Shown here: piece after piece, positions 36,599 through 44,049 of the stretch
Layout: the number at the start of each line of letters is the position of its first letter
Position numbering within the stretch: the stretch's first letter is position 1
Assembly (NCBI RefSeq): GCF_001720135.1
Contig: NZ_MCRJ01000020.1
Coordinates: 1 to 44,049, forward strand
DNA length: 44,049 nt
Source: Methylobrevis pamukkalensis
Lineage (GTDB): Bacteria; Pseudomonadota; Alphaproteobacteria; Rhizobiales; Pleomorphomonadaceae
Reading direction: 5' to 3'
Notes under the pieces: generated by a model
What the model was told of the DNA's origin: nothing
The model's input: the letters and a program-made list of their open reading frames with translations, nothing else
Database searches by the model: none
Program-made: the position numbers and the translations under genes

Positions 36599-37435
36599 AT
36601 GGGCGACACGGGGCATGATCGCGGAGCGCCGGCGCAAAGCCTGCTCTTCTTCACCTGCGCCACGGGCTACTACGAGAATTTCGTCGTCCCCTACATCTAT
36701 TTCGCGGCCCGGCACAACAAGGGCGCGAAATTCGAGTTCATTGTCAGCGATCTGAAAAGCTTCACGGCCAAGAACGGCGCGGCGCTGGGCTGGCTGGAGA
36801 AGACGCTCGGCGTTCGCCCGCTGATCCGTGACCTGCATGACCTGCCGGTGCGCTCGAAGAACGAGAACGCGCTGCGCTTCATCAACACGCCGATCCAGAC
36901 CGCGAGCCACGTCTACATCGGCGATGTCGACATCCTGATCTTCGACGACGTCATGGCCTGGCACCAGCCCGTGTTCGACGTGGGGCTGCCCTACAGCAAC
37001 ATCATCCGCAAGGGCACCAGGCGGCTCAGCGGCCTGCATTTCACCACCTGGGACGGGTATTATCCGATCCCGCCGCTCGGCGACCTGATGGCGCGCTACA
37101 AGAACGACGAGGAACTGCTCTACGCCATCGTCGCGCGCAAGGGATCGCTCTACGATCTCGCCCTCTACCGCGCCCTCGTGAAGGGCCGCCCGGTGCACGG
37201 CGTCCACATGAGCCTCAACCGGCTGCCCTTCTCCGCCCCGGCGGAACGCGCGGCGTGGGGCATCACCTATCGCTACATGGCGGAATTCGAAGCCATCAGC
37301 CGGACGCCGGAATTCGAGAGCTTCTACGAGACGCTCTACGCCGGTCCGGCCCAGATCCTGCTGAACCTCATCTTCCTCTCGCGCGGCGTCTGCGACTACG
37401 GCGAGGACTTCCTCCAGGCGAAGGTGCGGCGCTGA
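36599..37435 (+). CDS. Unknown protein with a DxD motif (glycosyltransferase-like?)
   Basis: 278 residues, no signal peptide or membrane segment. FFTCATGYYENFVVPYIYFAARHNKGAKFEFIVSD looks like the first Rossmann-like strands of a glycosyltransferase, and SHVYIGDVDILIFDD offers a DxD in the position used for metal-nucleotide sugar. Further parts (GLHFTTWDGYYPIPP, HGVHMSLNR) are conserved-looking. I know no precise family; a GT-A (GT8-like) glycosyltransferase is a guess. GGGGGGAGG precedes the ATG at 36599. It stands alone, between a tandem repeat and msrQ in the opposite direction. Confidence 0.72.
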   Translation: MGDTGHDRGAPAQSLLFFTCATGYYENFVVPYIYFAARHNKGAKFEFIVSDLKSFTAKNGAALGWLEKTLGVRPLIRDLHDLPVRSKNENALRFINTPIQTASHVYIGDVDILIFDDVMAWHQPVFDVGLPYSNIIRKGTRRLSGLHFTTWDGYYPIPPLGDLMARYKNDEELLYAIVARKGSLYDLALYRALVKGRPVHGVHMSLNRLPFSAPAERAAWGITYRYMAEFEAISRTPEFESFYETLYAGPAQILLNLIFLSRGVCDYGEDFLQAKVRR

Positions 37436-37459
37436 CGGCCTTGCGGCCCGTCCTCATGC

Positions 37460-38466
37460 TCAGCCCGGCGCGGCCTTGCGCGGCCGCGGCGACGGCGCGC
37501 CCCGGACCGCGGCGAGGCCCGCCGCCAGCAGCGCGAAGGCGACGCCGGCGATCAGTGTCAGCAGCGCCGGGCGCAGGCCGACGTCGAGGTCCACGGCGAG
37601 ATTGGCGCCGAGCACCCGCAGCGGGTCGACGCCGGTGGCAAGCGCATACCAGCCGGCTTCCAGTCCGGCGGTCAGCGGCGCGGCGGCAAGCGCCACCACC
37701 AGCGCGGTGCCGACGGTGGGCGGGGCCTTCAGCCGCAGCGCGAGGCGCAGGCCGATCAGCACCACGAACAGGCCGGCGTGAAAGGCCGGCTGGCTGGCAT
37801 CGATCTTGACCTGCATGAAATAGTGCAGCAGCCCGAGGATCGTGATCGCGTAGATGAGCGCATGCAGCCGTGTCCAGTTGCGGCCCATCCGCCGGATCAT
37901 CGCATCGGTCGAGGTGACGCCGAGGGCGGCAAGGCCGAGGATCGCGACGAAGCCGATCGTGAGATAGACGCGACGGACGATTTCGGACGCGACGCGGACG
38001 AGGTCGAAGCCCTGGTCGGCGACGTAGAGGCCGAGGTGGGCGAGCGCGTAGAACAGGGTGGCCAGCCCCAGCATCCGCCGCACCGCGATGATCTTCGGGA
38101 AGCGGCTGAATCGCGCCAGTGGCGTCACCGCCAGCGTCGCCAGCAGGAAGCGCACCGCCCAGTCGCCGGCCTCGTGGATCGCCGCCGTGTAGGGCCGCGG
38201 CCCGAGCGCGCCGCCGAGCAGCGGATCGCCGCCCAGGGCGGTCCCGGGAGGGCGGGACCGGGCAATGCAGGCCCCGGAAGCGCCGGTCCACCGATCCTGC
38301 CGGCCGCGTCGAGGCCGGGAAGCGGGACCGCGCCGGGCCCGAAGCTGCGCCACAACGCCACGGCCAGCAGCACGGCCGGCAGCAGGGTGGCCGCGAAGAC
38401 CACGGCCTTCAGCAGCGAGAAGCGGCCGGTCCGGTCGTTCCAGGGGCGGGGTAGCGAAAGCGTCAT
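37460..38466 (-). CDS. msrQ: MsrQ, heme subunit of the methionine sulfoxide reductase system, frameshifted at about 38236-38262
   Basis: N-terminus MTLSLPRPWNDRTGRFSLLKAVVFAATLLPAVLLAVALW in one frame, then after a Pro-rich loop (PALPG three times) the other frame gives TAAIHEAGDWAVRFLLATLAVTPLARFSRFPKIIAVRRMLGLATLFYALAHLGLYV and LHALIYAITILGLLHYFMQVKI, the heme b membrane protein with its His. MsrQ passes electrons from quinones to MsrP, a periplasmic molybdoenzyme. No msrP is present in this window. Loss of one base in the loop explains the break (336 codons when repaired). AGGA before the ATG at 38466. Confidence 0.85.
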
Positions 38467-38661
38467 CGGCGATCCTGTCCGGACGGCATCCCGCGTCCGG
38501 ATCCAGAGGGCAAGGGCAGGATCCGCGCGTCGCGCGACTGCGCCCTTGATCATAGCGCAGCTCACGGCGCTGTCGCGTCACGGTCATTCACGTTCGCGGC
38601 AGAGCGCCGTGACGTCAGCGCCATCGTTCGGTCGAGCCTGCTTTCCCATTGATTGAACGAT

Positions 38662-38686
38662 CAAATGCGCATTTGCCGGGCAAATG
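38662..38686 (+). promoter_or_regulatory. Cluster of CAAATG half-sites upstream of the AGCS gene
   Basis: CAAATG (38662-38667), CATTTG (38670-38675) and CAAATG (38681-38686) alternate in direction, making a 14-bp palindrome and an overlapping 17-bp dyad. TTGAT...ATCAA lies just upstream. This is in the 335 bp divergent gap msrQ/AGCS (38467-38801), where both promoters must be, so it may be an operator. Confidence 0.45.
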
Positions 38687-38801
38687 TCGACGTGTTTTTC
38701 CGCTTGCGGCCAGGCTGCTGATCCGCTCCGATGAAAGTCGTAGCCGGCGGAGGACGAAAGCCGCCCGCTGCCCGATCGGACATCGCGCGGGAGGGGCCGT
38801 C

Positions 38802-40212
38802 ATGGTTGACGCCGTCATCGACTTTCTGAACACGATCTTCTGGAACTACGTGCTGGTCTACGGCCTTCTGCTCGTCGGCATCTTCTTCACGCTGCGGCTC
38901 GGCTTCCTCCAGTTCCGCCATTTCCCCGAGCTCTTCAAGTCGGTGATGGGTTCCTCCAAGACCGATTTTGCCGGCATCACGCCCTTCCAGGCGCTGTGCA
39001 CCTCGCTCGCCTCGCGCGTCGGCACCGGCAACCTCGCGGGCGTCGCGGTCGCGCTCTATCTCGGCGGCCCCGGCGCGCTGTTCTGGATGTGGATGGTGGC
39101 TCTCGTCGGCCTCGCCACCGCCTATTCGGAATCGACGCTGGCCCAGCTCTACAAGGTCAAGGACGGCGAGGGCCGCTACCGCGGCGGGCCGGCCTTCTAC
39201 ATCGCCAAGGGCCTCGGCGCCCCCTGGGCCGGCGCGATCTTCTCGGTCTGCCTGATCCTCGCCTTCGGCCTCGTGTTCAACGCCGTGCAGGCCAACTCCA
39301 TCGCCGACGCCATGCAGGGCGCCTTCGGCGCGGACAAGCTGCTGGTCGGCCTCGGCCTCGCGGTGCTCTCCGGCATCGTCATCTTCGGCGGCATCCGGCA
39401 GATCGCCCGGATCGCCGAAATCATCGTGCCGTTCATGGCCGTCGCCTATCTGGCGCTCGCGCTCGTGGTGGTGGCGATGAACATCACCGAGGTGCCGGCG
39501 GTCCTCGCCCTGATCGTCAAGAGCGCCCTCGGCATCGACGCGGCCGCCGGCGGTGTCTTCGCCGCAATGCTCAACGGCATCAAGCGCGGCCTGTTCTCCA
39601 ACGAGGCGGGCATGGGCTCGGCCCCGAACATCGCCGCGGTGGCGACACCGGACCCGCACCATCCCTCGTCGCAGGGCTTCGTGCAGGCGCTCGGCGTCTT
39701 CATCGACACGATCCTGATCTGCACCGCCACCGGCATCATGATCCTGCTGTCGGGCGCCCTCGTCGCCGACAGCGGCGTCACCGGCACGCAGCTCACCCAG
39801 GACGCGATGGTCACCCACATCGGCGAGGCCGGCCGCTACTTCATCGCCATCGCGATCTTCTTCTTCGCCTTCACCTCGATCATCGGCAACTATTCCTATG
39901 CCGAGAACGCCATGGTCTTCCTCGGCATCGGCAACAAGACCGGCATGACCGTGCTGCGCGTGGCCTGCCTCGCATGGTGGTCTGGGGCGCCTACGAGAGC
40001 GTCGCGACCGTGTTCACGCCGCCGACGCGTCGATGGGCCTGATGGCGACGATCAACCTCGTGGCGATCTGCCTGCTCTCCGGCACGGTCGCCAAGCTGAC
40101 GAAGGACTATCTCGCCCAGCGCAGGTCGTCCGGCGACCCGGTGTTCCACGCTGCCGACTATCCGGAGCTGAAGGGCGAGATCGACGAGGCGATCTGGTCG
40201 CGCCAGCCCTGA
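38802..40212 (+). CDS. Alanine/glycine:cation symporter (AGCS) family protein, two frameshifts near the 3' end
   Basis: A sodium- or proton-coupled amino acid importer with about eleven membrane segments. GTGNLAGVAVALYLGGPGALFWMWMVALVGLATAYSESTLAQLYK and NGIKRGLFSNEAGMGSAPNIAAVA are the AGCS signatures. After VLRVACLA the frame changes at 39973 (GCC became GC), then again at 40016 (AAC became AC), giving MVVWGAYESVATVF and ADASMGLMATINLVAICLLSGTVAKLTKDYLAQ. With both bases restored there are 471 codons. GGAGGGG before the ATG at 38802. Confidence 0.9.
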
Positions 40213-40406
40213 CGCCCGGCGTGCAGGCACTGTGAGCAGGGGCCGCGGATCCGATGACCCGCGGCCCCTGCATTGTCCGGTGCTGGCAGCGCCGGCCGGA
40301 CCGCGCCCGACGATTGCAGCTCGCCCGCCTGCGCGATCTCCCCTATATGGAAAACGAGTGCGGGAAGGCTCCGGACGCCTTCGGAGCCCGCAGGACGGAG
40401 GACGGC

Positions 40407-41198
40407 GTGAGCGAGGCGATCGAGAGGCAGGACGGCGTGGTGCGGATCGCGATGTGGTCGGGTCCGCGCAACATCTCCACCGCGATGATGCGGTCCTTCG
40501 GGGCCCGCGCCGACAGCGTGGTGGCCGACGAGCCCTTCTATGCCGCCTATCTCGCCGCGACCGGCCTCGACCACCCGCTGCGTGCCGAGGTGCTGGCCGG
40601 CCAGCCGACCGATCCGGACGCGGTGGTCGCCGGCCTGTTCGCCCCCCTGCCCGCGGGCAAGACCGTGTTCTACCAGAAGCACATGACCCACCACATGATC
40701 CCCGGTTTCGACCGGAGCTGGACGGAGCGGGTCGCCAACGCCTTCCTGATCCGCCGGCCGGAGGACGTGCTCGCCTCCTATGTGGCCAAGCGCGAGGACG
40801 TGACGCTGGAGGACATCGGCTTTCTCCAGCAGGCGGAGATCTTCGACCGGCTCGCCGACCGCCTTGGCGCCGCCCCGCCGGTGGTGGAGGGCAACGACGT
40901 GCTGGCCGCGCCGTCGAAGACGCTGACGCTGCTCTGCGCCGGCCTCGGCATTCCCTATGATCCGGCGATGCTCGCCTGGGAGCCCGGCCGCCGCGCCACC
41001 GACGGCGCCTGGGCGCCGCACTGGTATCACGCGGTGGAGGCCTCCACCGGCTTCGGCCCGCCGCGCGAGGGCATCGAGGCGAGTAGCCTGCCCGATCACC
41101 TGCGCGCCATCGCCGACGCCGCCCGCCCGGCCTACGAGCGCCTCGCCGCCCACGCCCTGCGCCCCGGCACGCTGACGACGACCGCGCCGCTGGGGTGA
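40407..41198 (+). CDS. Sulfotransferase-like P-loop protein
   Basis: About 263 residues. VRIAMWSGPRNISTAMMRSFGARADSVVADEPFYAAYL has a P-loop of the sulfotransferase type (SGPRNxST, like the PAPS 5'-phosphosulfate loop), and AFLIRRPEDVLASYVAKRED is the usual second (RxPxDVLAS) region. Such proteins in Rhizobiales are annotated as sulfotransferase family or branched-chain aminotransferase-like; no substrate is known to me. GTG 40407 is chosen for GGAGG just upstream; the ATG at 40349 is an alternative with no RBS. Confidence 0.78.
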   Translation: MSEAIERQDGVVRIAMWSGPRNISTAMMRSFGARADSVVADEPFYAAYLAATGLDHPLRAEVLAGQPTDPDAVVAGLFAPLPAGKTVFYQKHMTHHMIPGFDRSWTERVANAFLIRRPEDVLASYVAKREDVTLEDIGFLQQAEIFDRLADRLGAAPPVVEGNDVLAAPSKTLTLLCAGLGIPYDPAMLAWEPGRRATDGAWAPHWYHAVEASTGFGPPREGIEASSLPDHLRAIADAARPAYERLAAHALRPGTLTTTAPLG

Positions 41199-41287
41199 GC
41201 GGGCATGGCCTGAAGGGTCTGCGGCCCGGCATCGCGCAGGCACAGGCACCGGACAGCAGGATCAGCCGATGAGGCCGCGCCGGCCGC

Positions 41288-41671
41288 TCACGCTTCGGCG
41301 CAGGACGTCATCCAGCCGGCCACGGCGCCCGAGGCATCCTTGACGATGCCGAAGCGGCCGACCCCGGGAATGTCGCTCGCCGGCCGCACAACCTCGCCGC
41401 CGGCCTCCGCGACCTTGGCAAGCCGCGCATCCACGTCGTCGACCTCGATATAGGTGAACCAGTGGGCGGGCATGCCGTCGAACATCGGGCTCGTCAGCCG
41501 GAAAAGGCCACCGACGCGCTCGGTCCCGGAAAAGATGATCCAGTAGGGCTCGCCCTCGCCCATCGGCATCGGCTCGAAGCGCCAGCCGAGGGTCGCGGCA
41601 TAAAAGGCCTTGGCGGCCTCGACGTCCCAGGTTTCAAGCTCGGTCCAGACGATGGTTCCGTGGGCGGGCAT
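41288..41671 (-). CDS. VOC family (glyoxalase/bleomycin resistance-like) protein
   Basis: 127 residues: GTIVWTELETWDVEAAKAFYAATLGWRFEPMPMG, GGLFRLTSP, HWFTYIEVDDVDARLAKVAEAGGEVVRPASDIPGVGRFGIVKDASGAVAGW, the paired beta-alpha-beta-beta-beta repeats of the VOC fold. Function unknown. GGGAGG precedes the ATG. Confidence 0.9.
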   Translation of the reverse strand: MPAHGTIVWTELETWDVEAAKAFYAATLGWRFEPMPMGEGEPYWIIFSGTERVGGLFRLTSPMFDGMPAHWFTYIEVDDVDARLAKVAEAGGEVVRPASDIPGVGRFGIVKDASGAVAGWMTSCAEA

Positions 41672-41765
41672 GTGGGTTCCTCCCTCTGCGCGTCCGGCAG
41701 CGGTGTCTGCCGGGACCAGAAGGATGGCACAGGACCGTGACGGCGCAAGGACGGACGGAACCGGA

Positions 41766-42074
41766 TCAAGCGGGCGGCGTCTGACGTCCGTGGGCCGTGG
41801 CCGTCAGTTCGATGCCGAGGGCCTTCATCACGGCGATCGTCGTCTTCAGCGTCGGATTGCCGTCCGCGCTGAAGGAGCGATAGAGTTGCTCGCGCGACAG
41901 GCCCGTCTCGTTGGCGATCTGCGCCATGCCCCTGGCCCGCGCCACGACACCCAGCGCATGGGCGATATAGCCGGCGTCCTCCGAAGTGAAGGCTTCCGTC
42001 ATGAAGGCCGCAATGACCTCATCGGAGGTCAGTACTTCCGCAGGATCGAATGTCGTCAGTTTCGATGCAGTCAT
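41766..42074 (-). CDS. HigA/addiction-module antidote-type HTH protein without a toxin partner
   Basis: 102 residues. The sequence TFDPAEVLTSDEVIAAFMTEAFTSEDAGYIAHALGVVARARGMAQIANETGLSREQLYRSFSADGNPTLKTTIAVMKALGIELTA matches the putative addiction-module antidote family (XRE-type HTH) usually paired with a RelE/HigB-like toxin just upstream. Here the upstream position is fliJ, about 100 bp away, and no short toxin gene is visible on either side. A bulged hairpin (near 42119-42154) lies in between. Confidence 0.85.
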   Translation of the reverse strand: MTASKLTTFDPAEVLTSDEVIAAFMTEAFTSEDAGYIAHALGVVARARGMAQIANETGLSREQLYRSFSADGNPTLKTTIAVMKALGIELTATAHGRQTPPA

Positions 42075-42172
42075 CAGAAAAATGTCGTCAAAGAACTACT
42101 AAATATCAAGCCGTCCGATATGGCGACAGTCATGGCAGGTCGCGCCATGTCGCCTTAGTCCCGAACCCTCGC

Positions 42173-42579
42173 TCACCGCATCGCCCGCTGCGTCGCGATC
42201 TCGTCCAGCTGGTCCTGTTCGGCCGCGTCGAGAGCGTGGCGGGCGCGTTCCTGGTCGCGCTCTTCCATCAGTTCGATCTTCTTGAGGTCCTCGACCGCTT
42301 CGGCGAGCGCGTCCTGGGCGGCCTCGAGCTGGTCCTTGAGGTCGTCGGCGGAGGCGCGCAGGTTGTCGCGGCGCTGCATCGCGCCTTGGCGAAGGTCGGA
42401 TAGGCGAAGTGGGTGATGTCGGTGATGCCGGCGCGGGTCTGCTCGGCGACGATCTGCTCGTCGAGTTCGCCCGCCATGCGCCGGAATTCGGCGATCATCG
42501 CCTCGATCTGGTTCAACTGCCGACGCTTCTCGTCGACCTGGAACCGTCGCAACCGGATCAGACTGTTACGCGCCTTCAT
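42173..42579 (-). CDS. fliJ: Flagellar export chaperone FliJ, frameshifted at about 42382
   Basis: A coiled-coil protein, 135 residues once repaired: MKARNSLIRLRRFQVDEKRRQLNQIEAMIAEFRRMAGELDEQI then AMQRRDNLRASADDLKDQLEAAQDALAEAVEDLKKIELMEERDQ. FliJ works with the FliI ATPase in flagellar export. The minus-strand GCGCGATG should be GCGGCGATG; one base added gives 136 codons. GTG 42582 and ATG 42579 are adjacent starts; the ATG is chosen by family N-terminus. It follows fliI with a 67 bp gap. Confidence 0.88.
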
Positions 42580-42646
42580 CACTCACACTCCCGGTGGGAC
42601 GGAGCGGCCGCGCCGGCTCCACCGCCCACGGCGGAGGGCCGCGCAC

Positions 42647-43999
42647 TCAGGGGCCGCTGCTCTCAGGACCCAACCTTAACCCCGTTGCGGTTTCCAAAAG
42701 GTTGGCGAGGTCGGAATAACCCGCATGGCGCCGGGTGCACTCGCCCTTGCCCTGGCGCAGGAAGGTCTCGACCGGCTCGTTGAGGCGGATCGCGGCGTCC
42801 ACCTCCGGGTTGGTGCCCTTGCGATAGGCGCCGAGCCGGATCAGCTCCTCCATGTCGCCATAGGTCGCCATCAGGCGCTTGACCTCGCGCAGGAGATCGC
42901 GCCACTCCGGCTCGACGCAGCCCGGCATCGTCCGCGACACGGATTTGAGCACGTTGACCGCCGGATAGCGGCCGCGCTCGGCGATCGCCCGCTCCATGAC
43001 GATGTGGCCGTCGAGAATGCCGCGCACGGCGTCGGCGATCGGCTCGTTGTGATTGTCGCCCTCGACCAGCACGGTGAACAGGCCGGTGATCGACCCCTCC
43101 CCCGGCCGGCCCGGCCCGGCCCGCTCCAGCAGGCGCGGCAGTTCGGTGAAGACGGTGGGCGTGTAGCCCTTGGAGGTCGGCGGCTCGCCGGCGGCCAGGC
43201 CGATCTCGCGCTGGGCCATGGCAAAGCGCGTGACCGAATCCATCAGGCACAAGACATCCTTGCCCTCGTCGCGAAAATGCTCGGCGACGGTGAGGGTGAG
43301 ATAGGCGGCCTGGCGGCGCATCAGCACGGATTCGTCCGAGGTCGCCACCACCACCACCGAGCGGGCAAGGCCCTCCTCGCCGAGGTCGTCCTCGATGAAC
43401 TCCTGCACCTCGCGGCCGCGCTCGCCGATGAGGCCGATCACGGCGACGTCGCAGGCGGTGTTGCGGGCGAGCATGGAGAGAAGCACCGACTTGCCGACGC
43501 CCGAGCCCGCGAAGATGCCCATGCGCTGGCCGCGGCAGCAGGTGGCGAAGGTGTTGAGCGCGCGCACGCCGAGATCGATCGGCGCGCCGACGCGGGTACG
43601 CTCGTTGGCGGGCGGCGGCGGGCTGCGCAAGAGCTTCTCGTGCGGGCCGAAGGGCACCGGCCCCTTGCCGTCGATCGGCTCGCCGAGCGCGTTGACCACC
43701 CGGCCGAGCCAGCCGGTGGCCGGGCGCATGGTCGAGGCGAGCGAGGTGATTGCCGCCTTGGCGCCGAGGCGCACGCCCTCCAGCGGACCGAAGGGCAGGC
43801 ACAGCGCCCGGGCATCGCGAAAGCCCACCACCTCCATCGGCACCTGCGCGCCGCCGAAGCCGGAGACGGTCAGCCGCGTGCCGACGCTCATTTCCTGGAT
43901 CGGCCCGGCCACCTCGACCAGTAGGCCCTGCACGGCCGCCACGCGCCCGTAGATCTCCAGCGTGGGAATGCGCCGGATTTCTCCGATGAGACGTTCCAT
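42647..43999 (-). CDS. fliI: Flagellum-specific ATPase FliI
   Basis: 450 residues, close to the roughly 457 of enterobacterial FliI. Walker [26 protein letters not shown], Walker B region [43 protein letters not shown] and [34 protein letters not shown], all typical of the F1-beta-related export ATPase. It energises unfolding and delivery of flagellar export substrates. Intact frame; start ATG 43999. It heads a fliI-fliJ unit; the 50 bp to the right edge hold no further gene. Confidence 0.97.
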   Translation of the reverse strand: MERLIGEIRRIPTLEIYGRVAAVQGLLVEVAGPIQEMSVGTRLTVSGFGGAQVPMEVVGFRDARALCLPFGPLEGVRLGAKAAITSLASTMRPATGWLGRVVNALGEPIDGKGPVPFGPHEKLLRSPPPPANERTRVGAPIDLGVRALNTFATCCRGQRMGIFAGSGVGKSVLLSMLARNTACDVAVIGLIGERGREVQEFIEDDLGEEGLARSVVVVATSDESVLMRRQAAYLTLTVAEHFRDEGKDVLCLMDSVTRFAMAQREIGLAAGEPPTSKGYTPTVFTELPRLLERAGPGRPGEGSITGLFTVLVEGDNHNEPIADAVRGILDGHIVMERAIAERGRYPAVNVLKSVSRTMPGCVEPEWRDLLREVKRLMATYGDMEELIRLGAYRKGTNPEVDAAIRLNEPVETFLRQGKGECTRRHAGYSDLANLLETATGLRLGPESSGP

Positions 44000-44049
44000 G
44001 GGCCTGTCCCTGCCTGATTCGCCGCCTGTTACATTTCTTTCCGGATTCT

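Overview
This window is a GC-rich piece of an alphaproteobacterial chromosome, most likely Hyphomicrobiales (Rhizobiales). I infer this from gene neighbourhoods I know from that order (SDR-uvrC...pgsA-moaD-moaE; ilvE beside a MarR/OmpR/EnvZ-like cluster; proC-YbjN-ubiK-lgt-midA-pgeF; prs; rplY-pth-ychF; fliI-fliJ), from the Omp25/Omp31-like porin, and from the intergenic palindromic repeats. No phage, IS element, CRISPR array, rRNA or tRNA gene was recognised.

Layout. 1-4.3 kb: HD-GYP protein (open at the left edge), RlmJ, a small secreted Cys protein with an RNase T2, and a GST. 4.4-8.4 kb: outer-membrane beta-barrel protein (minus strand), a pteridine-reductase-like SDR, UvrC. 8.4-11.4 kb: an accessory block (OYE-like flavoenzyme, DUF6152 and DUF6644 proteins) flanked by repeats. 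11.5-14.5 kb: PgsA, MoaD, MoaE, an MFS exporter. 14.6-20.1 kb: Y-family DNA polymerase, IlvE (minus), and the MarR/response regulator/histidine kinase cluster. 20.1-24.0 kb: an unknown single-pass membrane protein, a CsaA-like protein and a TetR regulator (all minus), then an amidase. 24.2-26.6 kb: ProC, YbjN-like protein and UbiK (minus). 26.8-32.9 kb: Lgt, MidA-like methyltransferase, PgeF, an M24-fold protein, a Tat lipoprotein, PRPP synthetase. 33.0-36.4 kb: YcxB-like protein (minus), L25/Ctc, Pth, YchF. 36.6-44 kb: a DxD-containing unknown, MsrQ (minus), an AGCS symporter, a sulfotransferase-like protein, a VOC protein, an orphan HigA-type antitoxin, FliJ and FliI (last four on the minus strand).

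The dominant feature is damage to reading frames. About fourteen small lesions break thirteen genes (uvrC, OYE, moaD, dinB-like, tetR, ubiK, lgt, midA, M24, lipoprotein, msrQ, AGCS twice, fliJ). Nearly all are single-base losses where a doubled base appears to have become single. In every case both halves of the protein are well conserved and restoring the base(s) makes the gene length divisible by three. Several of these genes are normally essential or highly conserved, so I read the lesions as consensus-sequence errors rather than pseudogenes. Coordinates for these genes span both frames. The lgt lesion also creates an artefactual open frame that looks like an Lgt-methyltransferase fusion.

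Functionally the window is mostly housekeeping: DNA repair, phospholipid, molybdopterin, proline, PRPP and ubiquinone metabolism, translation quality control, envelope and flagellar export. I did not find a convincing new multi-gene system. The best leads beyond the ordinary are the PTR1-type catalytic triad in the SDR beside uvrC, an M24-fold protein that has lost its metal ligands, a structured leader before moaD, the RNase T2/secreted Cys-protein pair, and several families of composite intergenic palindromes.
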